Source: Phycisphaerae bacterium (GTDB taxonomy: Bacteria > Planctomycetota > Phycisphaerae > UBA1845 > Fen-1342). From it: a stretch of 38,213 nt of DNA. The position numbers and the translations under genes are program-made. The notes below the pieces were generated by a model. That model searched no databases. It saw nothing but the letters and a program-made list of their open reading frames with translations, and was not told the DNA's origin. The stretch is taken from contig JAUIEC010000026.1 of assembly GCA_030428945.1 (NCBI GenBank), positions 1-38,213 of the forward strand. The letters run 5' to 3'. Numbering within the stretch: the stretch's first letter is position 1; each line of letters begins with the position of its first letter. Below, one piece after another: positions 8,687-16,463 of the stretch.

Positions 8687-8905
8687 TTACTTCTTCTTGT
8701 TGAAGTAGTTCCCGCCGAACTTCTTGGTGAACCGCTCGACGCGGCCGGCGGTATCGACGAACTTCTGCTTGCCCGTGTAGAACGGGTGGCAGGCGTTGCA
8801 GATATCGACCTTGATGGTTTCCACGGTGGCGCGGGTCTCGAAGTCGTTCCCGCAGGCACAGTGGACCTTGGTCGTGTCATACCGCGGATGAATTCCGGCC
8901 TTCAT
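8687..8905 (-). CDS. rpmE: 50S ribosomal protein L31
   Basis: The protein has 72 residues and starts MKAGIHPRYD, the family N-terminus, so I chose the ATG at 8905 over an in-frame ATG a few codons upstream. Paired cysteines (CAC at 16-18 and CNAC at 36-39) mark the zinc-binding C+ form. The motif HPFYTGKQKFVDTAGRVERF is typical of L31. It is the first gene of the rpmE-prfA-ispE group, which a promoter at 9000-9028 would drive. Confidence 0.96.
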   Translation of the reverse strand: MKAGIHPRYDTTKVHCACGNDFETRATVETIKVDICNACHPFYTGKQKFVDTAGRVERFTKKFGGNYFNKKK

Positions 8906-8999
8906 CTGTGCACCATCCATTCGCCCGGACAGGTCTCGTACACCCCAGGTGGGTCGCCGGCGGAGCGCGGTCCGGGCAGGCCGCTCCGTCGAGTCCCAG

Positions 9000-9028
9000 A
9001 TTATTGCAGACCCGCCGGGATTTGGCAA
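9000..9028 (-). promoter_or_regulatory. Promoter of rpmE-prfA-ispE
   Basis: On the minus strand TTGCCA (9023-9028) is followed after exactly 17 nt by AATAAT (9000-9005), close to the sigma-70 consensus. The predicted leader is about 88 nt and contains GGAGCG/CGCTCC complementary arms (about 8960-8990). These might fold and take part in ribosomal-protein autoregulation, which is speculative. Confidence 0.7.
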
Positions 9029-9141
9029 CCCGCCTGCCTGCCGCGCTCAGAACCGCCTCTCCCGAGGCGACATTCCCGGGCTCGATCGGCCTGCCGGACG
9101 GGTGCCCCGAACCGCGGGACCTCACCCGGGGTAAATACCCA

Positions 9142-9170
9142 TTGCGGGGCCCGGTCGCCATCCGGATAAT
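9142..9170 (+). promoter_or_regulatory. Promoter of the FG-GAP/dockerin gene
   Basis: TTGCGG (9142-9147) and GATAAT (9165-9170) have 17-nt spacing on the plus strand. The predicted leader is long, about 130 nt. Just before the ribosome binding site it carries a perfect 7-bp inverted repeat (AACCGCG/CGCGGTT, 9281-9296). Confidence 0.55.
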
Positions 9171-9309
9171 CGTCCGTCCGGCGACGAGCCTGTCGTATTC
9201 AGGCGTGGGCCCCAGCCCCCCTTCCCGCGTCTTCCAGGGACGCAAGGTCGCCGTCCCGGTCTCCGACCGCCTGTTTCCGAAACCGCGCTCGCGGTTAAGA
9301 GGGCAACAC

Positions 9310-12300
9310 ATGCACCGCATCGCGCTGATCACCCTGATCGCTCCGCTCGTCCTGGTTCTTCCGCGTGCCTCCGGGGACTTCGTCAACGGCAGTTTCGAGG
9401 CAGGCCTGACCGGGTGGACGACCGAGTACGCCTTCGTCAATGCGAACTGCGACCACACCTATCTGACCTGGCTCCCGTTCCCGAGCGGGCATGCGCCCCC
9501 CACGACCGTCAGCGGCTACTCGGATTACCTGCGGACCATCGCCCCCTACTGCGGCAACATGATGGCCAAGGTCAACGCCAGCCTGCCCGGCAACTACGCC
9601 ACCCGGCTCTCGCAGACCATCGTCCTGACCCCGGTCGATCTGAGCGAATCGTGCGGCGCGGCCCGGATTCGGGCCCGGTACATCGCCTTCCTCGGCACAG
9701 GAGGCGGGCATTCGTACCATCCGCTCGAAGAGTCGCACCTGCGGTTCCAGGTGCTCCGCAACGGCATTCTTCAGAACGACCAGGTCATCACCGCCAACTT
9801 CCCCGCCCCGCCGACCTGGTGGCACCCCACCGGGCCCTTCTACGTGCGCGAGGGCACCTACGAGTACCTGCTCGGCGGAGCCGCCCCGGGCGATACCGTC
9901 ACGATTCGCCTGATCGCCGCCGACTGCTGCAAGCTCGGCCACAACGGCATCGGCTACTTCGACTGCGTCGAACTGCAGCCGAGCGACCAGGTCTTCGCCG
10001 GACCGGAATCCTGGACGAATCAGCCGCCGCCCGCCGCCGGGTGGCGGGCCGCGGACTTCACCGGCGACGGCCGGGACGACCTGCTCCGCTGGGAGACCGT
10101 TCCGACGGTGCTGGCTTCGCTGGGCGGTTCCTTCGCGGCCCCGCTGGCATGGTCCGGCCCGGGGCTGACCGGGTCCGACCGGGGCGGCGTCGGGGATTTC
10201 AACGCCGATGGTCGCCAGGATCTGCTGGAGTACCTTCCGACCACGGGTGCGTTCGTGCACCTTTCCGATGGGGTCAGCCAGTTTCTTCCGACCCCCGCCT
10301 GGGCGGGCGCGCAGCCGGGATACCACCCGCTGCTGCCGCTGCAGGTGAAAACGGGCGACTTCAACGGCGACGGCCGGGCGGACATGCTGTTCCAGGCGTT
10401 CGGCGATCCTCCGAGGATTCTGCTCACGAATGCGGCCGGGACGGCATTTCAGGCCGCCCAGACCAACTGGACCGGACAGCCCTGGGGCTACGGCGGCTGG
10501 TACGTGGGCGACTTCGACGGCGACGCGCGCAGCGACCTGGGGCGCTGGACCGCCGGCGGCGGGTTCGAGGTGCTGCGTTCGACCGGGACCGCGTTTCTGC
10601 CGGCGCAGTCCTGGACGCGTCACGGCGTCGGACCGACGGGACGCTGGACGATCGGCGATTTCAACTGCGACGGCCGCGATGACCTGATGCGGCAGGTCGG
10701 ACCGCCATCCCTGTCGCGCACGGAAGTACTCCTGTCGACCGGCACGAGTTTCGGCTACCCGGTCCCCTGGCAGAATCCGATGCAGGAGGCGCGGATTACC
10801 GCCGGTGACTTTGACGGAAGCCGTCCCTCGGACATCGCCCGCGAGTCCGCTGTGTTCCGGACCTGCATTCCGTGCGGATGCATGCTGGCCGTGGATCGCG
10901 GCGCGCCCTGCAACCCGCTGAACGGCTCGGAGCATCTCTGGACATTCTCCGTGCGGAACCTGACCAACACCCCGGTGTCCTCCATCGCGATCAGCAACAC
11001 GGGCAGCGTGACCGTCACGCCGTCGGTGATCACGCTGCCTTCGCCACTGCTCCCCGGCTACTGGACCACCCAGACGGTCACGGTGACGAATGCGCCGCCC
11101 GGGGAATACTGCCCGACCATCAGCATGCTGGATGCCGGCAAGGCCGAACTGTGCTCCGCATCGCTGTGCTTCACGACGGCGACCTGCGACTGCATGCGCA
11201 TTCTGGTCGACGATTTCGTCTGTACGGACGACGGCAGCGGCGACTTCTTCCTGACGTTCCGCATCCAGAACATCTCCGGGTTCCCGATGAGTGACGTCTG
11301 GCTGGCCGGCAGTTCGCCGGCCACCGCCGACCTCGTGCCGTCGACATTCCCGCAGACCCTGCCTCACGGCGCGACATCCGCGCCGTACACCGGCCGGGTG
11401 ACCGGTGTCGCCGGTCTGCCGTCGGTCTGCCTGGACCTGTTGACGCTGCTGGATACGGGCGGAGACCTGACGTTCTGCCGCGGGCGGGTGTGTGTCGACG
11501 TGCCCGTCTGCCCCGGAACACCGGGCTGGTGCTGCGTTCCGGGCGCGGGCTGTATCGCGGTTCCCGGATCGCTGGCCTGCAGCCAGGCGGGCGGTACGTT
11601 CGGAACCAACGTCGGCGTGTGCGCAACCTGCATCGACCCGCCGTGGACGCCCCCGACCGGCGGACCGCTGCAGCCCGTTGCCCTGGGCGGCGCGAACCTG
11701 ACCGTCGATCCGGACCTGAATCTCGTGATTGCCCCGCTCGGGGCCAGCGGCGCCGACGGCGTGCACCTGACCTTCGGCGCCGTGAACCACGCGGTCCTCG
11801 AAGGACATCCGATCGATCCGCTGGGTGAAATCGCGGACGCCTCGCAACTGCGGCTGACGGCGGTGGGTGTGCTCGAAGACATCGCCGAACAGACGCTCGG
11901 CGAACTGGCGGTCTGGCAATCCGGGCCCGCGTTCACCATCCTGCCGGACTTTCTGCCGATCCTCTCGGGGACGTTCGAGGTCGAAGCGTACCTGGATGGC
12001 AGCTTGGTGACCGTGCTCCCGGCCCGCGACATGGACGCCGGTGTCGCGTCGGCCTGGCCGACCGGGTGGGGCCCGCTGCTGGACGACACCGGCATTCTCA
12101 GGCCGGGCTTCGTACTGCGCTGGGCGGCCCCGCTGGACGTGCTGTTCGACGGCCTGCCGGTGGTGTGTGACGAACTGCGGATCCTGGCCGATGGCTCGCC
12201 GCTCGCGGTCCAGGCGGTGACCGGCGTCGACGTGACCGGGCTGGGGCTGGAGCACCTGGTGTTGACGTCCGCCGACGTCGACCGGATCGACTGCACCGGT

Positions 12301-12456
12301 GACGTGGATGGTGATGGCGTCGTCAGCCTGGCCGATCTCGCCTATCTGCTCACATCCTACGCGGGCACGGCCGAGGCCGACCTCGACGGAAACGGCATCA
12401 CCGATCTGTCCGACCTGGCGATCCTGCTGGCGAACTTCGGAGCCCAGTGCCCCTGA
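9310..12456 (+). CDS. Secreted multidomain protein: FG-GAP repeats, Cys-rich modules, dockerin-like C-terminus
   Basis: The protein has 1048 residues. The ATG at 9310 follows AAGAGGG and begins a clean signal peptide (residues 1-20, ending PRASG). Residues about 22-235 are a beta-sandwich, carbohydrate-binding-like domain starting with NGSFEAGLTGW. Residues about 245-500 hold six FG-GAP/VCBS units (ADFTGDGRDD, GDFNADGRQD, GDFNGDGRAD, GDFDGDARSD, GDFNCDGRDD, GDFDGSRPSD), a Ca-binding propeller. Two similar Cys-containing domains follow (about 518-730). A short CC...C...C...GG...C module comes next (about 736-776), of a kind I associate with planctomycete surface proteins. A beta-domain ends in a dockerin-like pair (GDVDGDGVVSLADLAYLL, ADLDGNGITDLSDLAILL) at about 994-1048. 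It is probably a surface adhesin or binding protein; no catalytic motif is visible. Confidence 0.85.
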   Translation: MHRIALITLIAPLVLVLPRASGDFVNGSFEAGLTGWTTEYAFVNANCDHTYLTWLPFPSGHAPPTTVSGYSDYLRTIAPYCGNMMAKVNASLPGNYATRLSQTIVLTPVDLSESCGAARIRARYIAFLGTGGGHSYHPLEESHLRFQVLRNGILQNDQVITANFPAPPTWWHPTGPFYVREGTYEYLLGGAAPGDTVTIRLIAADCCKLGHNGIGYFDCVELQPSDQVFAGPESWTNQPPPAAGWRAADFTGDGRDDLLRWETVPTVLASLGGSFAAPLAWSGPGLTGSDRGGVGDFNADGRQDLLEYLPTTGAFVHLSDGVSQFLPTPAWAGAQPGYHPLLPLQVKTGDFNGDGRADMLFQAFGDPPRILLTNAAGTAFQAAQTNWTGQPWGYGGWYVGDFDGDARSDLGRWTAGGGFEVLRSTGTAFLPAQSWTRHGVGPTGRWTIGDFNCDGRDDLMRQVGPPSLSRTEVLLSTGTSFGYPVPWQNPMQEARITAGDFDGSRPSDIARESAVFRTCIPCGCMLAVDRGAPCNPLNGSEHLWTFSVRNLTNTPVSSIAISNTGSVTVTPSVITLPSPLLPGYWTTQTVTVTNAPPGEYCPTISMLDAGKAELCSASLCFTTATCDCMRILVDDFVCTDDGSGDFFLTFRIQNISGFPMSDVWLAGSSPATADLVPSTFPQTLPHGATSAPYTGRVTGVAGLPSVCLDLLTLLDTGGDLTFCRGRVCVDVPVCPGTPGWCCVPGAGCIAVPGSLACSQAGGTFGTNVGVCATCIDPPWTPPTGGPLQPVALGGANLTVDPDLNLVIAPLGASGADGVHLTFGAVNHAVLEGHPIDPLGEIADASQLRLTAVGVLEDIAEQTLGELAVWQSGPAFTILPDFLPILSGTFEVEAYLDGSLVTVLPARDMDAGVASAWPTGWGPLLDDTGILRPGFVLRWAAPLDVLFDGLPVVCDELRILADGSPLAVQAVTGVDVTGLGLEHLVLTSADVDRIDCTGDVDGDGVVSLADLAYLLTSYAGTAEADLDGNGITDLSDLAILLANFGAQCP

Positions 12457-12591
12457 GCCGGGACGAACGGACACTCGGAAGGCGGGCCGCGGCGGTGGCA
12501 TCCCTCCGGCCTGCGCCGCCACGTGTCCGCCTCCGCGAGGCAGGTCGGGCCCGGATCGGCGGGCCCGGTTCGCCCGCGGCGCGGCAGCGGC

Positions 12592-12597
12592 TACAAT
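12592..12597 (+). promoter_or_regulatory. Putative -10 element of the ABC ATPase gene
   Basis: TACAAT in the context GGCTACAATCCTGAG lies 28 nt before the TTG start. That gives a very short leader of about 20 nt. No convincing -35 is seen. Confidence 0.45.
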
Positions 12598-12625
12598 CCT
12601 GAGCGTCCCGGCCCGGAGTCCGCGT

Positions 12626-13363
12626 TTGCCCAGTGAAGTCCTCAGAATCGAAGAACTGACCAAGATCTACGGCCAGCCCGGCAGTGACATGGAGGTCCGG
12701 GCCCTGGACGGGGTCGACATCACCATTCGCCAGGGCGAGTACGTCTCGATCGTCGGGACCTCCGGCAGCGGCAAGTCGACCCTGATGAACATCCTCGGCT
12801 GCCTCGACCGGCCGACCTCCGGACGCTACTGGCTCGACGGCCGCGACGTCTCGACCCTGCCGGACGACGAGCTTTCCGAGGTCCGCGGGCGCTACATCGG
12901 CTTCATCTTCCAGAGTTTCAACCTGATCCAGACGGCGACGGTGCTCGAGAATCTCGAAGTGCCGATGTTCTACCAGGCGGTCGCCCCCGAGGTCCGTCGC
13001 GAGCGGGCCCAGGCCCTGGCGAAGATGGTCGAGATCGAGCACCGCCTGCACCACCGGCCGAGCGAACTGTCCGGCGGGCAGCAGCAGCGGGTCGCGATCG
13101 CCCGCTCGCTGGCCAACAACCCGGTCCTGCTGCTGGCCGACGAGCCGACCGGAAACCTCGACAGCCGCACCGGCGAGGTCGTGCTCGAGATCCTCGACCG
13201 CCTGCACGCCGACGGCATGACGATCATCATGGTGACCCACAACCCCGAGACGGCCGAGCGCTGTGACCGGGTGATCGTCATCAAGGACGGCCGGATTGAC
13301 GCCGACCGCCCGGGCACGCTGGCGCACACCCGCGCGGTGGTCTCGCCGCTGCCGGCGGACTAA
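12626..13363 (+). CDS. ABC transporter ATP-binding protein, LolD/MacB family
   Basis: The ATPase has 245 residues. It has Walker A GTSGSGKST (44-52), Q-loop IFQSFNLI, signature LSGGQQQR, Walker B LLLADEPTGNLD and H-loop MVTHN. The pattern IVGTSGSGKSTLMNILGCLDRPTSG is typical of the MacB/LolD/FtsE-like group that powers lipoprotein or peptide export through FtsX-type permeases. No permease gene is adjacent, so it is an orphan here. I chose TTG at 12626, preceded by CGGAG and a TACAAT box; no ATG or GTG gives the full N-terminal strand. The C-terminus ends in a short basic/proline-rich tail. Confidence 0.88.
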   Translation: MPSEVLRIEELTKIYGQPGSDMEVRALDGVDITIRQGEYVSIVGTSGSGKSTLMNILGCLDRPTSGRYWLDGRDVSTLPDDELSEVRGRYIGFIFQSFNLIQTATVLENLEVPMFYQAVAPEVRRERAQALAKMVEIEHRLHHRPSELSGGQQQRVAIARSLANNPVLLLADEPTGNLDSRTGEVVLEILDRLHADGMTIIMVTHNPETAERCDRVIVIKDGRIDADRPGTLAHTRAVVSPLPAD

Positions 13364-13511
13364 CCGCCCGTCGCGCGTTCGTTCCGCAGATCCCCCCCCG
13401 GCGCTCCAGCGTGGCGGTGGCGCCGGTGCCACAGCGCCGGCCGGTCGAGCCGGAAGTTGGCTGGTCACGCCGGGCGATCGCCAGGCGCGTCGCGATCGGC
13501 GCGGGCCGTGG

Positions 13512-13517
13512 TACAAT
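13512..13517 (+). promoter_or_regulatory. Putative -10 element of the rimB-rimK-aspA operon
   Basis: TACAAT in the context GTGGTACAATGCCGCC lies about 95 nt before the GTG start of the first gene. The -35 region is poor. The motif repeats that upstream of other genes in this window. Confidence 0.45.
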
Positions 13518-13612
13518 GCCGCCAGCATCGAGTCGAACAGCGGCCCGGCGTATCACGCCCCGATTCGCGCCGCAGCGCGCCGCCATCCCGCGCGATGTGC
13601 AAGGAGCCCGAA

Positions 13613-14074
13613 GTGTCTGCACGCGAGGAATCTCTGCCGATCGTCGGCTGGCGCGAACGGGTGGACCTGCCGGACTGGAAGCTGCGACGGGTGCGGGCCA
13701 AGATCGACACCGGCGCGCGAACCAGCGCGATCGACGTCGCCCGGGTCGAGGAACTCGACGACGGACGGATCCGCTTCGAAGTCGTCTCGCGGATTCGACC
13801 GCGACGGACCCGCTGGATCGAAGCCCGTCCGGCCCGCACGTCGATCGTCAAGCCCAGCCACGGCAAGCCGCAGCAGCGGTACGTCTGCCTGACCCGCATC
13901 CGGCTCGGTGACATCGAGTACGAAATCGAAGTCAGCCTGGTCTGCCGCCGCGGCATGCTCTGCCGGATGCTGCTCGGTCGCACCGCCCTCGAAGGCCGCG
14001 TGCTGGTCGACCCCCGCCACAAGTACCTGCTGACCGGCCGCAGCCGGACCGAAGAACGGGAGACCCAGCCATGA
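13613..14074 (+). CDS. rimB: RimB-type retropepsin-like protease (annotated in databases as ATP-dependent zinc protease)
   Basis: The protein has 153 residues, normal for the family (PF05618). The motif DTGARTSAID starts at Asp32 and matches the D-T/S-G active-site loop of retropepsin-like aspartic proteases. The strand LLGRTALEGRVLVDP near the C-terminus is also typical. The start is GTG at 13613, because AAGGAG lies 6 nt upstream; an ATG 18 nt earlier would place the ribosome site inside the gene. It overlaps rimK by 4 bp (ATGA). In pseudomonads RimB works with RimK and RimA on glutamylation of ribosomal protein S6. Here it probably trims glutamate tails made by the next gene product, by inference from context. 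Confidence 0.85.
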   Translation: MSAREESLPIVGWRERVDLPDWKLRRVRAKIDTGARTSAIDVARVEELDDGRIRFEVVSRIRPRRTRWIEARPARTSIVKPSHGKPQQRYVCLTRIRLGDIEYEIEVSLVCRRGMLCRMLLGRTALEGRVLVDPRHKYLLTGRSRTEERETQP

Positions 14075-15279
14075 AACTCGCGATTCTCTCGACCGCGCCG
14101 ACCTGCTACTCGACCCGCCGCCTGCGACAGGCCGCGGTCGAACGCGGCCACACCGTCAAGGTCCTCGACACGCTGCGCTTTGCGATCGACGTCGCCGAAG
14201 GCGATCCGAGCCTGCAGTATCGCTCGAAGCCGCTTTCGACCTACGACGCGATCCTGCCGCGGATCGGCGCCTCGATCACCTACTACGGCACGGCCGTCGT
14301 CCGCCAGTTCGAGCAGATGGACGTCTACACGCCCAACACGGCCAACGGGATCGTCAACTCGCGCGACAAGCTGCGGGCCCTGCAGATCCTGTCGCGGCAC
14401 GAGATCGGACTGCCGCAGTCGACCTTCGTCCGGGCCCGCTCGGACGTGCTGCCGGCGATCGAGCGGATCGGCGGCGCGCCGGTGATCATCAAGATCCTCG
14501 AGGGCACCCAGGGCGTCGGCGTGATCCTGGCGGACAACACCAAGATCGCCGAAGCGATCATCGAAACGCTCCAGACCGCCCGGCAGAACGTGCTGATCCA
14601 GCGGTTCGTCAAGGAAAGCAAGGGCCGCGACATCCGCGCGTTCGTGGTCGGCGACGCGGTCGTGGCGGCCATGCGGCGGGTCGCGGTCGGCGACGAGTTC
14701 CGCAGCAACGTGCATCGCGGCGGGCGGGCCGAACGGGTCGAGCTTGACCCCGCCTACCAGGAGACGGCCGTGCGGGCCGCCCAGATCATGGGCCTGCGGG
14801 TGGCCGGGGTGGACATGCTGGAAGGCAACGACGGTCCGCAGATCATGGAGGTCAATTCGTCGCCGGGGCTCGAGGGCATCGAGGGCGCCACCGGGCTGGA
14901 CGTGGCCGGCGCGATCGTCGACTACATCGCGAACCAGGTCAGCTTCCCGGAGATCGACCTGCGGCAGCGGCTGACGGTCTCGAAGGGCTACGGGGTGGCC
15001 GACCTGCTGATCCCGGAGGGTTCCGAACTGGTCGGCAAGACGATCGGCGACTCCGGACTGCGCGACAAGGACATCACCGTGCTGAACCTGCATCGCGGGA
15101 CGTCGGTGATCTCCAACCCGCGGGTCTCGCGCGAACTGGAGGCCGGCGACCGCCTGCTGTGCTACGGGCGACTTGAAGCGATGCGCGACCTGATCCCGGC
15201 CCGGCAGCGACGCCGGCGCAAGGTCAAGGCCGCCAGACTCGACCCGCAACTGATCGAGCAACTGGAACAGGAGACATGA
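14071..15279 (+). CDS. rimK: RimK-family alpha-L-glutamate ligase with C-terminal RCK_C (TrkA_C)-like domain
   Basis: The protein has 402 residues, about 100 longer than E. coli RimK. Residues 1-295 follow RimK closely: N-terminal MKLAILSTAPTCYSTRRLRQA, PRIGASITYYGTAVVRQFE, the ATP-grasp loop LEGTQGVGV, the RGRD-like KGRDIRAFVVGD, FRSNVHRGG, and the metal-binding MEVNSSPGLEGIE. It adds glutamate residues to a protein C-terminus with ATP; ribosomal protein S6 is the known target. Residues about 301-380 form an extra domain with the RCK_C pattern: VADLLIPEGSELVGKTI, then VLNLHRGTSVISNP, then LEAGDRLLCYG. RCK_C domains bind small ligands in potassium channels. The tail is basic, then acidic. The gene overlaps its neighbours by 4 bp on both sides. 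Confidence 0.93.
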   Translation: MKLAILSTAPTCYSTRRLRQAAVERGHTVKVLDTLRFAIDVAEGDPSLQYRSKPLSTYDAILPRIGASITYYGTAVVRQFEQMDVYTPNTANGIVNSRDKLRALQILSRHEIGLPQSTFVRARSDVLPAIERIGGAPVIIKILEGTQGVGVILADNTKIAEAIIETLQTARQNVLIQRFVKESKGRDIRAFVVGDAVVAAMRRVAVGDEFRSNVHRGGRAERVELDPAYQETAVRAAQIMGLRVAGVDMLEGNDGPQIMEVNSSPGLEGIEGATGLDVAGAIVDYIANQVSFPEIDLRQRLTVSKGYGVADLLIPEGSELVGKTIGDSGLRDKDITVLNLHRGTSVISNPRVSRELEAGDRLLCYGRLEAMRDLIPARQRRRRKVKAARLDPQLIEQLEQET

Positions 15280-16361
15280 CCGTTTCCCCCGACCCCAACC
15301 TGTGGTGCGGCCAGCAGGTCCCGGCCGGCACCGACGCGTCGCTGCACCTGAACCTGACCGAGAGCTTCACCGGCCATCCGATCACCATCCCGGTGCACGT
15401 CTGGCGAGCCAGGCAGCCGGGTCCGACCGTCGCGATCACGGCCGCGGTCCACGGTGACGAGATCAACGGCACCGGTGCGATCCGCCAGATCCTGCGGACC
15501 CGCCCGTTCGAACTGCAGGCCGGCACGCTGGTCCTCGTGCCGGTCGTCAACCTGCTCGGCTTCGAACGGCACAGCCGCTACCTGCCGGACCGCCGCGACC
15601 TGAACCGGTCGTTCCCCGGAACGCGCGGCGGCAGCCTGGCCAGCCGCCTGGCGGCCACCTTCTTCAAGGAGATCATGCTGCGGTGCGGCTACCTGATCGA
15701 CCTGCACACCGCGGCCGTGCGGCGGACGAACTTCCCGAACGTGCGGGCGGACATGGGCAACCAGCGTCTGGCGGAATTCGCCCGGGCGTTCGGCGCCGAG
15801 CTGATCATCTCGAGCAAGGGGCCGAAGGGCTCGCTGCGCTACGCGGCCTGCAAGGCCGGCTGCGCGGCGCTGATCCTCGAAGCGGGCGAGGTCTGGAAGG
15901 TCGAGCCGACCGTCGTCGAGTACGCGATCCGGGGCATCCAGAACTGCCTGCGGTTCCTGGGCATGGTGCCGGGCAAGCCGACCGAACCGGCCTCTCGCGT
16001 CGAGACCGACACGACCAAGTGGGTCCGGGCCACGCACGGCGGTTTCCTCGAGTTCCACGTCGCGCCCGGCGAGATCGTGCAGGCCGAGCAGCCGATCGCG
16101 ACCAACACCGACCTGATGGGCACCCAGCACAACGTGATCCGCGCGCCGCGCGACGGCGTGGTCCTCGGCATGACGACGATCCCGTCGGTCGCCCCCGGCG
16201 ACCCGGTCTGCCACCTGGCGTTCCCCCGCAAGCGGGCCCTGAAACGGATGGTCGGGGCCGTCGACCGACTCGGGGCCGACACCCTGTTCGAGCGACTGCG
16301 CAGCGACCTGGCCAGCAACGTGGCCGTGACCGATCACAACGGATCGGACGAGCAGGACTGA
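15276..16361 (+). CDS. Succinylglutamate desuccinylase/aspartoacylase-family zinc hydrolase
   Basis: The protein has 361 residues. The M14-like zinc site is visible as HGDE (His59, Glu62) and LIDLHTA with His144. NRSFPG supplies the substrate-binding Asn-Arg. The C-terminal half ends in a barrel-sandwich domain (FLEFHVAPGEIVQAEQPIA, then IRAPRDGVVLG). Family members cleave N-acyl amino acids or C-terminal residues. The ATGA overlap with rimK, and the frequent pairing of such genes with rimK in other genomes, suggest it acts on glutamate tails or released gamma/alpha-glutamyl products. That role is inferred. A 12-bp direct repeat (GACGAGCAGGAC at 16347 and 16367) straddles the stop codon. Confidence 0.88.
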   Translation: MTVSPDPNLWCGQQVPAGTDASLHLNLTESFTGHPITIPVHVWRARQPGPTVAITAAVHGDEINGTGAIRQILRTRPFELQAGTLVLVPVVNLLGFERHSRYLPDRRDLNRSFPGTRGGSLASRLAATFFKEIMLRCGYLIDLHTAAVRRTNFPNVRADMGNQRLAEFARAFGAELIISSKGPKGSLRYAACKAGCAALILEAGEVWKVEPTVVEYAIRGIQNCLRFLGMVPGKPTEPASRVETDTTKWVRATHGGFLEFHVAPGEIVQAEQPIATNTDLMGTQHNVIRAPRDGVVLGMTTIPSVAPGDPVCHLAFPRKRALKRMVGAVDRLGADTLFERLRSDLASNVAVTDHNGSDEQD

Positions 16362-16411
16362 ACCTCGACGAGCAGGACCGCCGACGGTCGCCCTGAAATC
16401 GGGCGGGTGGT

Positions 16412-16441
16412 TTGCTCCGCGGCGGCATTCCCCTCTATTCT
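16412..16441 (+). promoter_or_regulatory. Promoter of the TerC gene
   Basis: TTGCTC (16412-16417) and TATTCT (16436-16441) are spaced by 18 nt, 22 nt before the ATG at 16464. The short leader contains CGGAGA as ribosome site. Confidence 0.5.
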
Positions 16442-16463
16442 CCGCACACTCGGAGACAAAACG

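Larger units (their letters stand above)
8906..9309. other. Divergent regulatory region between rpmE and the dockerin gene
   Basis: This 404-bp gap carries back-to-back promoters (minus 9000-9028, plus 9142-9170) and two structured leaders. I see no gene in it. The open frame that extends into it from the downstream gene lacks a signal peptide and ribosome binding site at its start. Confidence 0.65.

Noticed and set aside
9177..9309. Possible cyclic-di-GMP-I riboswitch in the dockerin gene leader (GGGACGCAAGG segment)
   Set aside because: Only this one short piece resembles the aptamer. The GGCAAACC element, GAAA tetraloop and closing helix are missing.
9295..12663. Very long open frame on the minus strand opposite the dockerin gene
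   Set aside because: It is a GC-rich antisense shadow: low-complexity Arg/Gly/Val/Asp-rich translation, no domain, no signal, while the plus-strand gene has clear domains. The same holds for long antisense frames at 4732-6297, 15162-17336 and 32119-34767.
13595..13612. ATG start for rimB 18 nt upstream
   Set aside because: The AAGGAG ribosome site lies between it and the GTG at 13613, so the GTG is favoured.
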